Source: Candidatus Binatia bacterium (GTDB taxonomy: Bacteria; Desulfobacterota; Binatia; HRBIN30; BPIQ01). Taken from it: a stretch of DNA of 64,000 bases. A program made the position numbers and the translations under genes. Below, one piece after another: positions 43,441-51,261 of the stretch. The notes under the pieces were generated by a model, which was not told the origin of the DNA, made no database searches, and was given only the letters and a program-made list of their open reading frames with translations. Location of the stretch: the NCBI GenBank assembly GCA_026004195.1, contig BPIQ01000002.1:558001-622000 (forward strand), in the 5' to 3' direction. Each line of letters begins with the position of its first letter. Positions within the stretch are counted from its first letter, which is position 1.

Positions 43441-44751
43441 TCAGAGTCCCCCGCAGTACCGGCCGGGGTTGAAAATGCGCCGCGGATCGAGGGCGGCCTT
43501 GACGCCGCGCATGAGTTCGAGCGTCGCGTCCAGGGGACCCCACGGATCGACGAGGGCCTTGCAGTCGGCCGGAAGCTGCTCGTAGACGCAGAAGCCTCCG
43601 AACCGGCGGCAGAGGAAACGAAGCCAGCGGAGGTAACCGAGAGCCGCCTCCACCTCTTTCGACGACTCGGCGCTCAACCGGACGAACCCCACGCCCGTAC
43701 CGAAGTGAACGCGCAGGTAGAGGGGCAGCCCGAAACGAGAAGCCTCCTCCTCGGCACGCAGGGCGACGTGGACGAGCTCGCGAGGTGACACGGCGAACCG
43801 TGCACCCCAGGACCCCGGGCCGCGGAGGGTGAAATCGCGGAGCGCGGCGCACTGCGCGGGCTCGAGCGGAGCGAGCCCCCGGAGAAAACTCGCCATCCCG
43901 TCCCGTTGCATTTCCACCTCCCGGGTCTCGCCCCCCAGCCGGACGACGACGAAGGGATCCTTGCCGAGCCCGAGACCCGCCGCGGCTCCGGCGTCGAGCA
44001 CGTCGAGAGCCAGAGGCGAGCAGGGGCCGTCGAAGATGTCCGTCGCGTAGCGAAAGGCGTCCTCGAGGCTCGGTGCGGAAACGCCGAAGGTCCGGTCGCA
44101 GGCCGGTAGCGGCCGGACCTGGAAGGTCGCCTCGACGACGGGCCCGAGGCTCCCGTAAGAACCGACCAGAAGCTTCGGGATGTCGTAACCCGCGACGTTT
44201 TTCACGACGCGGCCGCCGCCCCGCACGACCCGGCCCACCCCGTCGACGAACGTGAGCCCGAGGACCCAGTCCCGGACCCGACCGTGCGAAAAACGAAGGC
44301 CGCCGTTGAGGTCCGCCGCGATCATCCCGCCCACCGTGACCCGGTCGGGGGCCGGAGGGTCGAGCGGAAGCCACTGACCCGAGGGCCGGAGCATCGAGGC
44401 GAGCTCCGCGAGCGTCGTCCCCGCCCGCACCGTCACCGTGAGGTCCGCGGGATCGTGGTCGACGATGCCCGAGAGGTCGCGGGTGGAAAGCACCACGTCG
44501 AGCCGCGACGGTGCGTTGCCCACGTGCTGGTGCGTCCCGCTACCCCAGGGTACGAGAGCGAGGCCGAGACTCCGGCAGACGGCCACGAGCTCCCGTACTT
44601 CCTCGAGCGACCTGGGCTTGGCCAGCGTTTCGGGTCGCGCGGGACCGACCGCGTACTCCGGGCCCGCATCTTCGAGCCACTCCGAACCCAGGCGCTCGCG
44701 CAGAACGCGCGTCAGTTCCGAGCCGGAGGGTCTGCTTTCGTCACGCCCCAA
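43441..44751 (-). CDS. glcE: glycolate oxidase FAD-binding subunit
   Basis: Encodes about 436 aa. The start is unclear; the TTG at 44751 overlaps glcD by 11 nt. The FAD-binding-4 domain shows ARPETLAKPRSLEEVRELVAVCRSLGLALVPWGSGT, GGMIAADLNGG and FVDGVGRVVRGGGRVVKNVAGYDIPKLLVGSYGSLGPV, matching GlcE. The C-terminal end (NPGRYCGGL) is the typical closing motif. It forms the GlcDEF complex with its neighbours. glcF begins immediately after the stop. Confidence 0.9.
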   Translation of the reverse strand: MGRDESRPSGSELTRVLRERLGSEWLEDAGPEYAVGPARPETLAKPRSLEEVRELVAVCRSLGLALVPWGSGTHQHVGNAPSRLDVVLSTRDLSGIVDHDPADLTVTVRAGTTLAELASMLRPSGQWLPLDPPAPDRVTVGGMIAADLNGGLRFSHGRVRDWVLGLTFVDGVGRVVRGGGRVVKNVAGYDIPKLLVGSYGSLGPVVEATFQVRPLPACDRTFGVSAPSLEDAFRYATDIFDGPCSPLALDVLDAGAAAGLGLGKDPFVVVRLGGETREVEMQRDGMASFLRGLAPLEPAQCAALRDFTLRGPGSWGARFAVSPRELVHVALRAEEEASRFGLPLYLRVHFGTGVGFVRLSAESSKEVEAALGYLRWLRFLCRRFGGFCVYEQLPADCKALVDPWGPLDATLELMRGVKAALDPRRIFNPGRYCGGL

Positions 44752-46180
44752 GCTTGCACGCTCCGAGTCTCGTGGCTCTGCGAGTCTCCACGCACCCTCC
44801 CGGCATCGCGAAGATCTTGCCCGGATTGCTCCGTTCCAGGGGGTCGAAAACCCGCCTGAGCTCGCGCTGCACGGCCAGGTCGTCCTCGGAAAAGAGGAGC
44901 CGCAACTCTTCCATTTTCTCGACTCCGATTCCGTGCTCGCCCGTAATACTTCCGCCCATCGCAATGCAAGCCTCGAGGATTTCGCGCCCGGCGGCTCGCA
45001 CTTTCTCCACCTCCTCGGGCCGTCGCTCGTCGTAGAGAAGAATCGGGTGGATGTTCCCGTCGCCCGCGTGGAAGACGTTCCCGATCTCGATCCCGTGCCG
45101 CCGGCCCACTTCCTCGACGAAGCGCAGGATTTCGGAAAGGCGCGTGCGCGGCACGACGCCGTCCTGCGTGCAGTAGTTCGGGGCGAGACGCCCCACGGCA
45201 CCGAAGGCACGCTTGCGGCTTTTCCAGAGTGCCTCTCGTTCCTTCTCGTCGCGGGCGACCCTGAGCTCGCGGGCGCCCTGGGTCCGGCACACCGCGAGCG
45301 TCCTTTCGAGCTGGGCCGACACGCCTTCGGGGCGGCCGTCGAGCTCCACGATGAGGACGGCTCCCGCGTCGGTCGGAAACCCGAACCCGTAGGCCGCTTC
45401 CACGGCGTCGATGATCTTTCGGTCCATGAGCTCGAGCGCCGCGGGCACGATTCCCGAGGCGACGATTCCGGAGACCGCCCGCGTCGCGTCGTCCACCGAC
45501 GAGAACACGGCGAGCAGAGTCGCGGTCTCCTGGGGCAGCTTCGAAAGCTTGAGGACCGCCTTCGTCACGATGCCGAAGGTACCCTCCGAGCCCACGACGA
45601 GCCCCAGGAGGTCGTACCCGAGGGTTTCCTCGGCGGCTCCCCCGAGCCAGACGACCTCGCCCGAAGGCAGGACCAGCTCGACACCCAGGACGTGGTTCGT
45701 CGTGACTCCGTACTTCAGCGTGTGCGGGCCACCCGAGTTCTCGGCAATGTTGCCGCCGATCGTGCACGCGGGTTGGCTCGAAGGGTCGGGGGCGTAGAAA
45801 AGGCCGTACGGGGCCGCGGCACGGCTCACCCAGGAGTTGACGACCCCGGCTTCCACGACCACCCGGCGGCCTTTCGGGTCCACGTCCAGGATACGAGTCA
45901 TCCGGCTCGTGCAAAGAACCACCGAAGCCCCCCGTGGGAGGGCGCCTCCGCTGAGCCCGGTGCCCGCGCCCCGCGGAACGAACGGAATCCCCTCGCGGAA
46001 AAGAAGCTCGACCACGGCTCGCACTTCTTCCGTCGAGCCGGGAAGGACGACGATCTCGGGCGGGGATTTCTCCAGGGTGTAGCCGTCGCACTCGTAGACG
46101 CGCAGCTCCATGGGGTCGACCAGGACGTGGCGGTCCCCGACGATCCTGCGGAGGGACCCGATCAGGGAACGGGGTTGCAT
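44741..46180 (-). CDS. glcD: glycolate oxidase subunit, FAD-linked
   Basis: Encodes 479 aa from the ATG at 46180 (MQPRSLIGSLRRIVGDRHVLVD). The FAD-binding domain has VLPGSTEEVRAVVELLFREGIPFVPRGAGTGLSGGALP and IGGNIAENSGGPHTLKYGVT. The C-terminal domain has NVFHAGDGNIHP, a His-Asp motif of the catalytic site, and ITGEHGIGVEKM. GlcD oxidises glycolate (or D-lactate) to glyoxylate (or pyruvate). It is the first gene of an eight-gene minus-strand run, 92 bp from the divergent aminotransferase gene. Confidence 0.96.
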   Translation of the reverse strand: MQPRSLIGSLRRIVGDRHVLVDPMELRVYECDGYTLEKSPPEIVVLPGSTEEVRAVVELLFREGIPFVPRGAGTGLSGGALPRGASVVLCTSRMTRILDVDPKGRRVVVEAGVVNSWVSRAAAPYGLFYAPDPSSQPACTIGGNIAENSGGPHTLKYGVTTNHVLGVELVLPSGEVVWLGGAAEETLGYDLLGLVVGSEGTFGIVTKAVLKLSKLPQETATLLAVFSSVDDATRAVSGIVASGIVPAALELMDRKIIDAVEAAYGFGFPTDAGAVLIVELDGRPEGVSAQLERTLAVCRTQGARELRVARDEKEREALWKSRKRAFGAVGRLAPNYCTQDGVVPRTRLSEILRFVEEVGRRHGIEIGNVFHAGDGNIHPILLYDERRPEEVEKVRAAGREILEACIAMGGSITGEHGIGVEKMEELRLLFSEDDLAVQRELRRVFDPLERSNPGKIFAMPGGCVETRRATRLGACKLGA

Positions 46181-46272
46181 GCGCGCCACCCAAGCTATCG
46201 ACGGCCCGAAAGAAGGGCAAGGAGCTTGCGTCCCGCTTCGCGCGCGTCTATCCACCGGGGGGCGCCCGAACG

Positions 46273-47448
46273 ATGCAGGTAGGCGAACTCAAGCCGTCCG
46301 ACAGGCTGCTTCTAGGCCCCGGGCCGAGCAACGTGCACCCGCGGGTTCTGCGCGCCCTCGCCGCACCGCTCGTGGGGCACCTCGACCCGGAATTCCTCCG
46401 CGTCATGGACGAAACGAAAGCCATGCTGCGCGCGGTCTTCCGGACGCGGAACGAGCTCACGCTGCCCGTTTCGGGGACGGGCAGTGCGGGGATGGAGACC
46501 TGCTTCGTCAACCTCGTCGAAGACGGAGACGAGGTGGTCGTGGGCGTGAACGGGCTTTTCGGCGAGCGGATGTGCGACGTCGCCCGGCGGTGCGGCGCCT
46601 CCGTGGTTCGGGTCGAAGTGCCGTGGGGACAGGTGTTGGACCCCGAGGAGGTGCGCAAGACACTCGGACGGTGTCGTCGGCCGAAGCTTCTGGCCGTGGT
46701 ACACGCGGAAACCTCGACGGGAGCGTGGCAACCGCTCGAGGAGCTCGGGCGCCTCGCCCGAGAACGCGAGGCTCTCTTTCTGGTCGACACGGTTACCTCC
46801 CTCGGCGGTGTCCCCGTCGAGCTCGACGCCTGGGGCATCGACGTTTCCTACAGCGGGACCCAGAAGTGTCTCAGTTGCCCGCCGGGGCTTTCGCCTGTGA
46901 GCTTCGGCCCGAGGGCCGTAGAAGCTCTCCGGCGGAGACGAAAGCCCGTCGCGAGCTGGTACCTGGACCTCGGCCTCATCGAGAAGTACTGGGGTGAAGA
47001 GCGCGTCTACCACCACACGGCTCCGGTCTCGATGAACTACGCTCTTCGGGAAGCGCTACGAATCGTCCTGGAGGAAGGTCTCGAGGCGCGGTTCGAGCGT
47101 CACAGGAAAAACCACGAAGCGCTGGGGGCGGGCCTCGACGCCCTGGGGCTCCGCTGGGCCGCCGCCGAAGGCCACAGGCTTCCGGTGCTGAACTCGGTCT
47201 TCGTCCCCGACGGCGTCGACGAAGCGGGGGTGCGTCGCCGGCTCCTGGAGCGCTACGGGATCGAGATCGGAGCAGGGCTGGGGCCGTGGAAGGGGAAGGT
47301 GTGGCGGATCGGCCTCATGGGCGAGTCGAGCAAGCCCGGAAACGTCCTCTTTTTTCTCTCGGCGTTCGAGGAAGTTCTCGCGGCTTCCGGCCATCGGACG
47401 GAAAGAGGAGCGGCGGTGGCCGCCGCAGGGAAGGTCTACGCCCGATGA
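46273..47448 (+). CDS. class V aminotransferase, alanine/serine-glyoxylate type
   Basis: Encodes 391 aa with the motif GPGPSNVHPRVLRALAAPLVGHLDPEF, typical of alanine-glyoxylate and serine-pyruvate aminotransferases. The PLP lysine is in YSGTQKCLSCPPGLSPVSF, and LFLVDTVTSLGGVPVELDAWGIDV supplies the cofactor-binding Asp. It would convert glyoxylate to glycine. Being divergent from glcDEF, it completes a glycolate to glycine path. The stop codon overlaps the MltA start by 4 nt (ATGA). Confidence 0.93.
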   Translation: MQVGELKPSDRLLLGPGPSNVHPRVLRALAAPLVGHLDPEFLRVMDETKAMLRAVFRTRNELTLPVSGTGSAGMETCFVNLVEDGDEVVVGVNGLFGERMCDVARRCGASVVRVEVPWGQVLDPEEVRKTLGRCRRPKLLAVVHAETSTGAWQPLEELGRLAREREALFLVDTVTSLGGVPVELDAWGIDVSYSGTQKCLSCPPGLSPVSFGPRAVEALRRRRKPVASWYLDLGLIEKYWGEERVYHHTAPVSMNYALREALRIVLEEGLEARFERHRKNHEALGAGLDALGLRWAAAEGHRLPVLNSVFVPDGVDEAGVRRRLLERYGIEIGAGLGPWKGKVWRIGLMGESSKPGNVLFFLSAFEEVLAASGHRTERGAAVAAAGKVYAR

Positions 47449-48587
47449 GCTTTCGGTCCGTCGCGTCGGCTTGCTTCGTGGTGGCCGTTCTCTCGATTCA
47501 CGCCTGTGCTCCCACCAAGCGCGAGCGACCGCACGAGGAGCTACCTCCGGCAGGCTTCGTCGACGACGCCGACCGTGTCGAGCTTCTGCGAGCGATCGAC
47601 CACAGTCTCGAGGGCCTGCGCCGCACGCCTCCGGAACGACTCTACCCGCTCGGCAGCGAGACGGTTCGAGCCGCCGACCTTCTGCGCACCCTCGAGCTTT
47701 TTCGGGCCACCGTCGCAGCGGTGCGCACGGTGGAAGACTGGAACCGACTCGTGCCCGAACGGTTCCGCGTGGTGCGCGTGCACGACGACCCCTACGTGTT
47801 CACGGGCTATGCCGTGCCCAGGCTTTCCGCGAGCCGGGAACGGCGGGGTCCCTTTCGGTTCCCCCTCTACCGGCTACCGGACGACCTCGTGGACATCGAC
47901 CTGGGCCTTTTCTGCGAGGCCTGTGCTGGCCGCGTGGCGTCGGGACGCCTGCAGGGGCGCGACGTCGTCCCGTACTACAGCCGCGAAGAAATCGAAGCCG
48001 GAGCGCTGGCGGGTCGGGACCTCGCCATCGCCTGGCTTTCCGACCCTGTCGACGCCTTCTTCCTCCACGTGCAAGGGGCGGCTCTTCTGCGGTTCGACGA
48101 CGGAAGCTTCATGCACCTCACGTACGCCGGGTCCAACGGCCGGCCTTTCGGCAACATCGGCAAGTTCCTGGTGGAAACCGGAAAGCTCGACCGGGATCGA
48201 GTGAGCGTCGAAGCCATCCGGAGCTATCTGCGCGCGCACCCCGAAGAACAACCCGAGGTCTTCCGCGCCAATCCGCGCTATCTCTTCTTCCGCCCCGTCC
48301 CGCTCGGGCCCATCGGGGCCATGGGAGTACCGCTCACGCCGGGGCGATCGCTGGCGACGGACCCGCTCAGCGTCCCCTTCGGGGCGGTCGCGTACATCCG
48401 AACCGTCCGGCCCGGCGGGTCGGAAGGAGAAACGCCACTCCAGCGGTTCGTCCTGGTACAGGACACGACGCCTGCGATCGTCGGGCCCGACCGTGCCGAC
48501 GTCTACTGGGGGGTCGGGGAAACGGCGCAGGCCCTGGCCTCGGCCATGCGGGCCCGTGGCGAACTCCACGTGCTGCTGGCGAAATGA
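47445..48587 (+). CDS. mltA: membrane-bound lytic murein transglycosylase A
   Basis: Encodes 380 aa with a lipoprotein signal (FVVAVLSIHAC). The MltA domain shows FTGYAVPRLSASRERRGPFRFPLYRLPDDLVDIDLG, YSREEIEAGALAGRDLAIAWLSDPVDAFFLHVQGAALLRFDDGS and YAGSNGRPFGNIGKFL. The C-terminal 3D domain has VQDTTPAIVGPDRADVYWGVG, with the catalytic-type Asp residues. The enzyme cleaves peptidoglycan glycan strands, leaving 1,6-anhydro ends. Its coupling to an aminotransferase gene is unusual. Confidence 0.93.
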   Translation: MSFRSVASACFVVAVLSIHACAPTKRERPHEELPPAGFVDDADRVELLRAIDHSLEGLRRTPPERLYPLGSETVRAADLLRTLELFRATVAAVRTVEDWNRLVPERFRVVRVHDDPYVFTGYAVPRLSASRERRGPFRFPLYRLPDDLVDIDLGLFCEACAGRVASGRLQGRDVVPYYSREEIEAGALAGRDLAIAWLSDPVDAFFLHVQGAALLRFDDGSFMHLTYAGSNGRPFGNIGKFLVETGKLDRDRVSVEAIRSYLRAHPEEQPEVFRANPRYLFFRPVPLGPIGAMGVPLTPGRSLATDPLSVPFGAVAYIRTVRPGGSEGETPLQRFVLVQDTTPAIVGPDRADVYWGVGETAQALASAMRARGELHVLLAK

Positions 48588-48618
48588 CGGAAGCCCCGTC
48601 CGAAAGGGAAGTGCGACG

Positions 48619-49296
48619 ATGCCCGACAAGTTCACGCCGCTGACCCCCGAGCTCTACCGCTACCTCGTGCAGCACCGTACGCAGCGGGATTCCCTGGTCG
48701 AGGAACTGCTCGAGGCGACCGAAAAGCTCGGTCCCATCGCGATCATGCAGGTGGCCCCGGAGCAGGCCGCTTTGCTCACGCTGCTCGTTCGAGCCACGGG
48801 GACGCGCTCCGCGCTCGAAATCGGAACCTTCACCGGACTGAGCGCCCTCTCGATCGCCCGAGGGTTACCCCCCGACGGCCGACTCCTCACGTGCGACGTG
48901 AATCCGGAGTGGACCGCCATCGCCCGCTCGTTCTGGGAGCGAGCCGGCGTGGCCCCGAAAATCGAGCTTCGCCTCGGCCCCGCGCTCGAGACATTGCGGT
49001 CCCTGCCGCCCGACGTGTCGTTCGATTTCGCCTTCGTCGACGCGGACAAGGAAAGCTACCCCGCCTACTACGAGGAAATCCTCGGCCGCCTTCGCCCGAA
49101 CGGCCTCGTGCTGTTCGACAACGTCCTCTGGATGGGCCAGGTGCTCGACGCGACCTCGCGGGACGAAAGCACGAGAGCCATCCGCGAGCTCAACGACAAG
49201 ATCGCGAACGACCCCCGGGTCGAGAGCGTCATGCTCTCGATCTCCGACGGCCTCACGATCGCACGGAAGCGGGCCCCGGACGAGACCGATCTCTAG
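48619..49296 (+). CDS. SAM-dependent O-methyltransferase (caffeoyl-CoA type)
   Basis: Encodes 225 aa. Motif I ALEIGTFTGLSALSIARGLP, an acidic residue in LLTCDVNPEW, and the metal-binding block FDFAFVDADKESYPAYYEEILGRLRPNGLVLFDNVLWMGQV are typical of cation-dependent catechol-type O-methyltransferases (DVDA-like Asp, DN). Substrates are usually catechols or phenylpropanoid CoA esters. It follows mltA after 31 bp in the same direction. Confidence 0.93.
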   Translation: MPDKFTPLTPELYRYLVQHRTQRDSLVEELLEATEKLGPIAIMQVAPEQAALLTLLVRATGTRSALEIGTFTGLSALSIARGLPPDGRLLTCDVNPEWTAIARSFWERAGVAPKIELRLGPALETLRSLPPDVSFDFAFVDADKESYPAYYEEILGRLRPNGLVLFDNVLWMGQVLDATSRDESTRAIRELNDKIANDPRVESVMLSISDGLTIARKRAPDETDL

Positions 49297-49330
49297 GCGG
49301 CCACGTCCGGGACCACGACACGACGCCCGG

Positions 49331-49720
49331 TCAGCTCGCGCCGCGGGCCGCGTCCACGCTCCAGATCCCGCTCCCGCGGGCCGCAATGTAGAGAAAGGCG
49401 AAACAGTAAAGCGCGGCCAGCTCGCCCTGGTTCTGGATGGGGAGCAGCGCCCGGAAGCCGTGCACCATCCAGTAGGCGACGGCCATCATCCCGCTGCAGA
49501 AAAACGCGGCCCAGCCGGCGAAAAGGCCGATCATGACCAGAATCCCGCCGAAGAACTCGATCGACCCCCCCACGTAGATGACGAAAGCCGGGGCCTCGCC
49601 CGGCGGAGCACCGGGAAACCCGAAAAGCTTCTGGCTCCCGTGCCAGAGGAAAAGAAAGCCCGTCACCATCCGCATGAGAGCGTAAACCTGCGGCTCGTAG
49701 ACCTTCATGAATCCGGGCAT
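49331..49720 (-). CDS. DoxX family membrane protein
   Basis: Encodes 129 aa with four membrane helices. YALMRMVTGFLFLWHGSQKLFGFPG is the DoxX/DoxD start; GGSIEFFGGILVMIGLFAGWAAFFCSGMMAVAYWMVHG follows. The start is set by AGGAGG placed 8 nt before the ATG at 49720; an in-frame GTG upstream overlaps that site. DoxX-like proteins are linked to quinone metabolism, thiosulfate oxidation or oxidative stress, but most are uncharacterised. The gene stands alone, convergent with the O-methyltransferase gene. Confidence 0.9.
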   Translation of the reverse strand: MPGFMKVYEPQVYALMRMVTGFLFLWHGSQKLFGFPGAPPGEAPAFVIYVGGSIEFFGGILVMIGLFAGWAAFFCSGMMAVAYWMVHGFRALLPIQNQGELAALYCFAFLYIAARGSGIWSVDAARGAS

Positions 49721-49824
49721 AAGCGGCACCTCCTGGGTCGTTTGGCTTGACTAATAGGTATTCGCGGCGCCGTCGGCAAGGACCGACCGGTCCGGCCATC
49801 CAAAACCCCGGGAGCGGGCCCCGC

Positions 49825-51216
49825 CTAGTCAGGCACGAAGGACCGGGTGCGGGAGTCCCACCGCAGGTAAACTTTCGGCCGTTGCCCAGCGAAAAGGAGC
49901 GGCGTCGCGCGGTCCCCGAAGACCACGGATAACGTCGAATCCCGGTAAGCCAGGCGCAGGCCCTCCTCGAACCCGAAAACGAACAAGGCCTTGGGGGCAC
50001 CCGGCTCGAGGCCGAGACGCAAACGTTCCAGGCCCGAGACCACGAAAACCGTGCCCGGTTGCGGGTCCCGGACGCGCCGGACGAACTCCTCCAATACCGC
50101 CCGACTCCACACCCCCGCCTGCCTCTCCGTCTCGCTGTGAATCTCCCGAGAGACCACGGACGCCGCCAGCCAGACAACCAGGAAAACAGCGAGAGCACAC
50201 CGAAAACGCCCCGCCATCGCGAAAAGCACACGACAACAACCGGAAGCCGCAAGAGCGCTGCCCCAGATAGCCAGGTAGGCGTACCAAGGCTGGAACCCCT
50301 GCCAGCCCGCGTAGGGTAAGATCGCGACGGGCACGAAAAAAAGGCCGAAGCGGATGGCGCTGCGACCGAGCGCGTCGCCACGGCGAGCCAGCGTCTCCGC
50401 CATGACGAAAACCACGCAGAACGCCAGAACGGACCGCCAGAAACCACGCAGCGGCAACGGCTCGAAAAGGTATTGGCCCAACATCGTGATCTTGCCCCGG
50501 AGGAGCCCGATAGCCCGATCGAGAGTAAGAGGGTTTGTGGCACTCAGGCCCAGGACGCCGGGGGCGAATTCATCCGTCACCCGATACCGGACCAAGAGGT
50601 AGCTGCCGGCTACGACAAAATACGGCCAGACGGGACTCGGCTTCCCCTCCGATCGCTCGATCCGGAAAAGCCGCATTCCCGCCACGGCCAGCGGCAACGA
50701 GAATGCTGTTTCTTTGGAACAGAGCGCCGCCACGAAAAGCAAAAGAGCGACCCAGGGGCGAGCGTGCAGGTGGGCGAGAAGCGCCCCGAGGTAGAACACG
50801 CCACACAGCAACTCGGTGCGTCCCGACACCCAGGCGACCGCAGCCGAGCCGGTCGGGTGCGCCGCAAAGAGGAGCGTCGCGACGAGCGCCCACGTAGAAG
50901 CACCGAGTACCCGGTAGGCGATCCGGAACCCCAAGAGAGTCACTGTGGCGTGGAGTGCTAGGTTCGTGACGTGGTAAGGTAGCGAATTCGTGCCGGCGAG
51001 ACGGTACGTCACGTGGTACGAGAAATGGACGAGGGGCCGGAAAAAACTCGAGTCCCACCACCCCGCCTCGAACGGGCCGAAGGGGTCGCTCGACCGCGTC
51101 GCTCGGGCGGCATCGTGAATCCAGAGGAAGTCGTCGTTGTGGAACCAGAAACCCGCCGTCCAACCGTCGACGAGAAACACGAAGGCGACAACGGCGAGGC
51201 TTCCCCACCTTCTCAC
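49825..51216 (-). CDS. polytopic membrane glycosyltransferase-like protein
   Basis: Encodes about 463 aa from a GTG at 51216. About ten hydrophobic helices; the N-terminal loop FHNDDFLWIHDAARA carries the DD/DE-type acidic pair of GT-C glycosyltransferases. STWALVATLLFAAHPTGSAAVAWVSGRTELLCGVFYLGAL is typical of PMT-like proteins. The C-terminal 100 residues form a small non-membrane domain. It may transfer sugar from a lipid carrier at the inner membrane. It is divergent from the spermidine-synthase-like gene. Confidence 0.82.
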   Translation of the reverse strand: MRRWGSLAVVAFVFLVDGWTAGFWFHNDDFLWIHDAARATRSSDPFGPFEAGWWDSSFFRPLVHFSYHVTYRLAGTNSLPYHVTNLALHATVTLLGFRIAYRVLGASTWALVATLLFAAHPTGSAAVAWVSGRTELLCGVFYLGALLAHLHARPWVALLLFVAALCSKETAFSLPLAVAGMRLFRIERSEGKPSPVWPYFVVAGSYLLVRYRVTDEFAPGVLGLSATNPLTLDRAIGLLRGKITMLGQYLFEPLPLRGFWRSVLAFCVVFVMAETLARRGDALGRSAIRFGLFFVPVAILPYAGWQGFQPWYAYLAIWGSALAASGCCRVLFAMAGRFRCALAVFLVVWLAASVVSREIHSETERQAGVWSRAVLEEFVRRVRDPQPGTVFVVSGLERLRLGLEPGAPKALFVFGFEEGLRLAYRDSTLSVVFGDRATPLLFAGQRPKVYLRWDSRTRSFVPD

Positions 51217-51261
51217 GGTGGACTCGGCGCGGTCCCGCTCCACGCAGCGGTTTTTCTCGTC

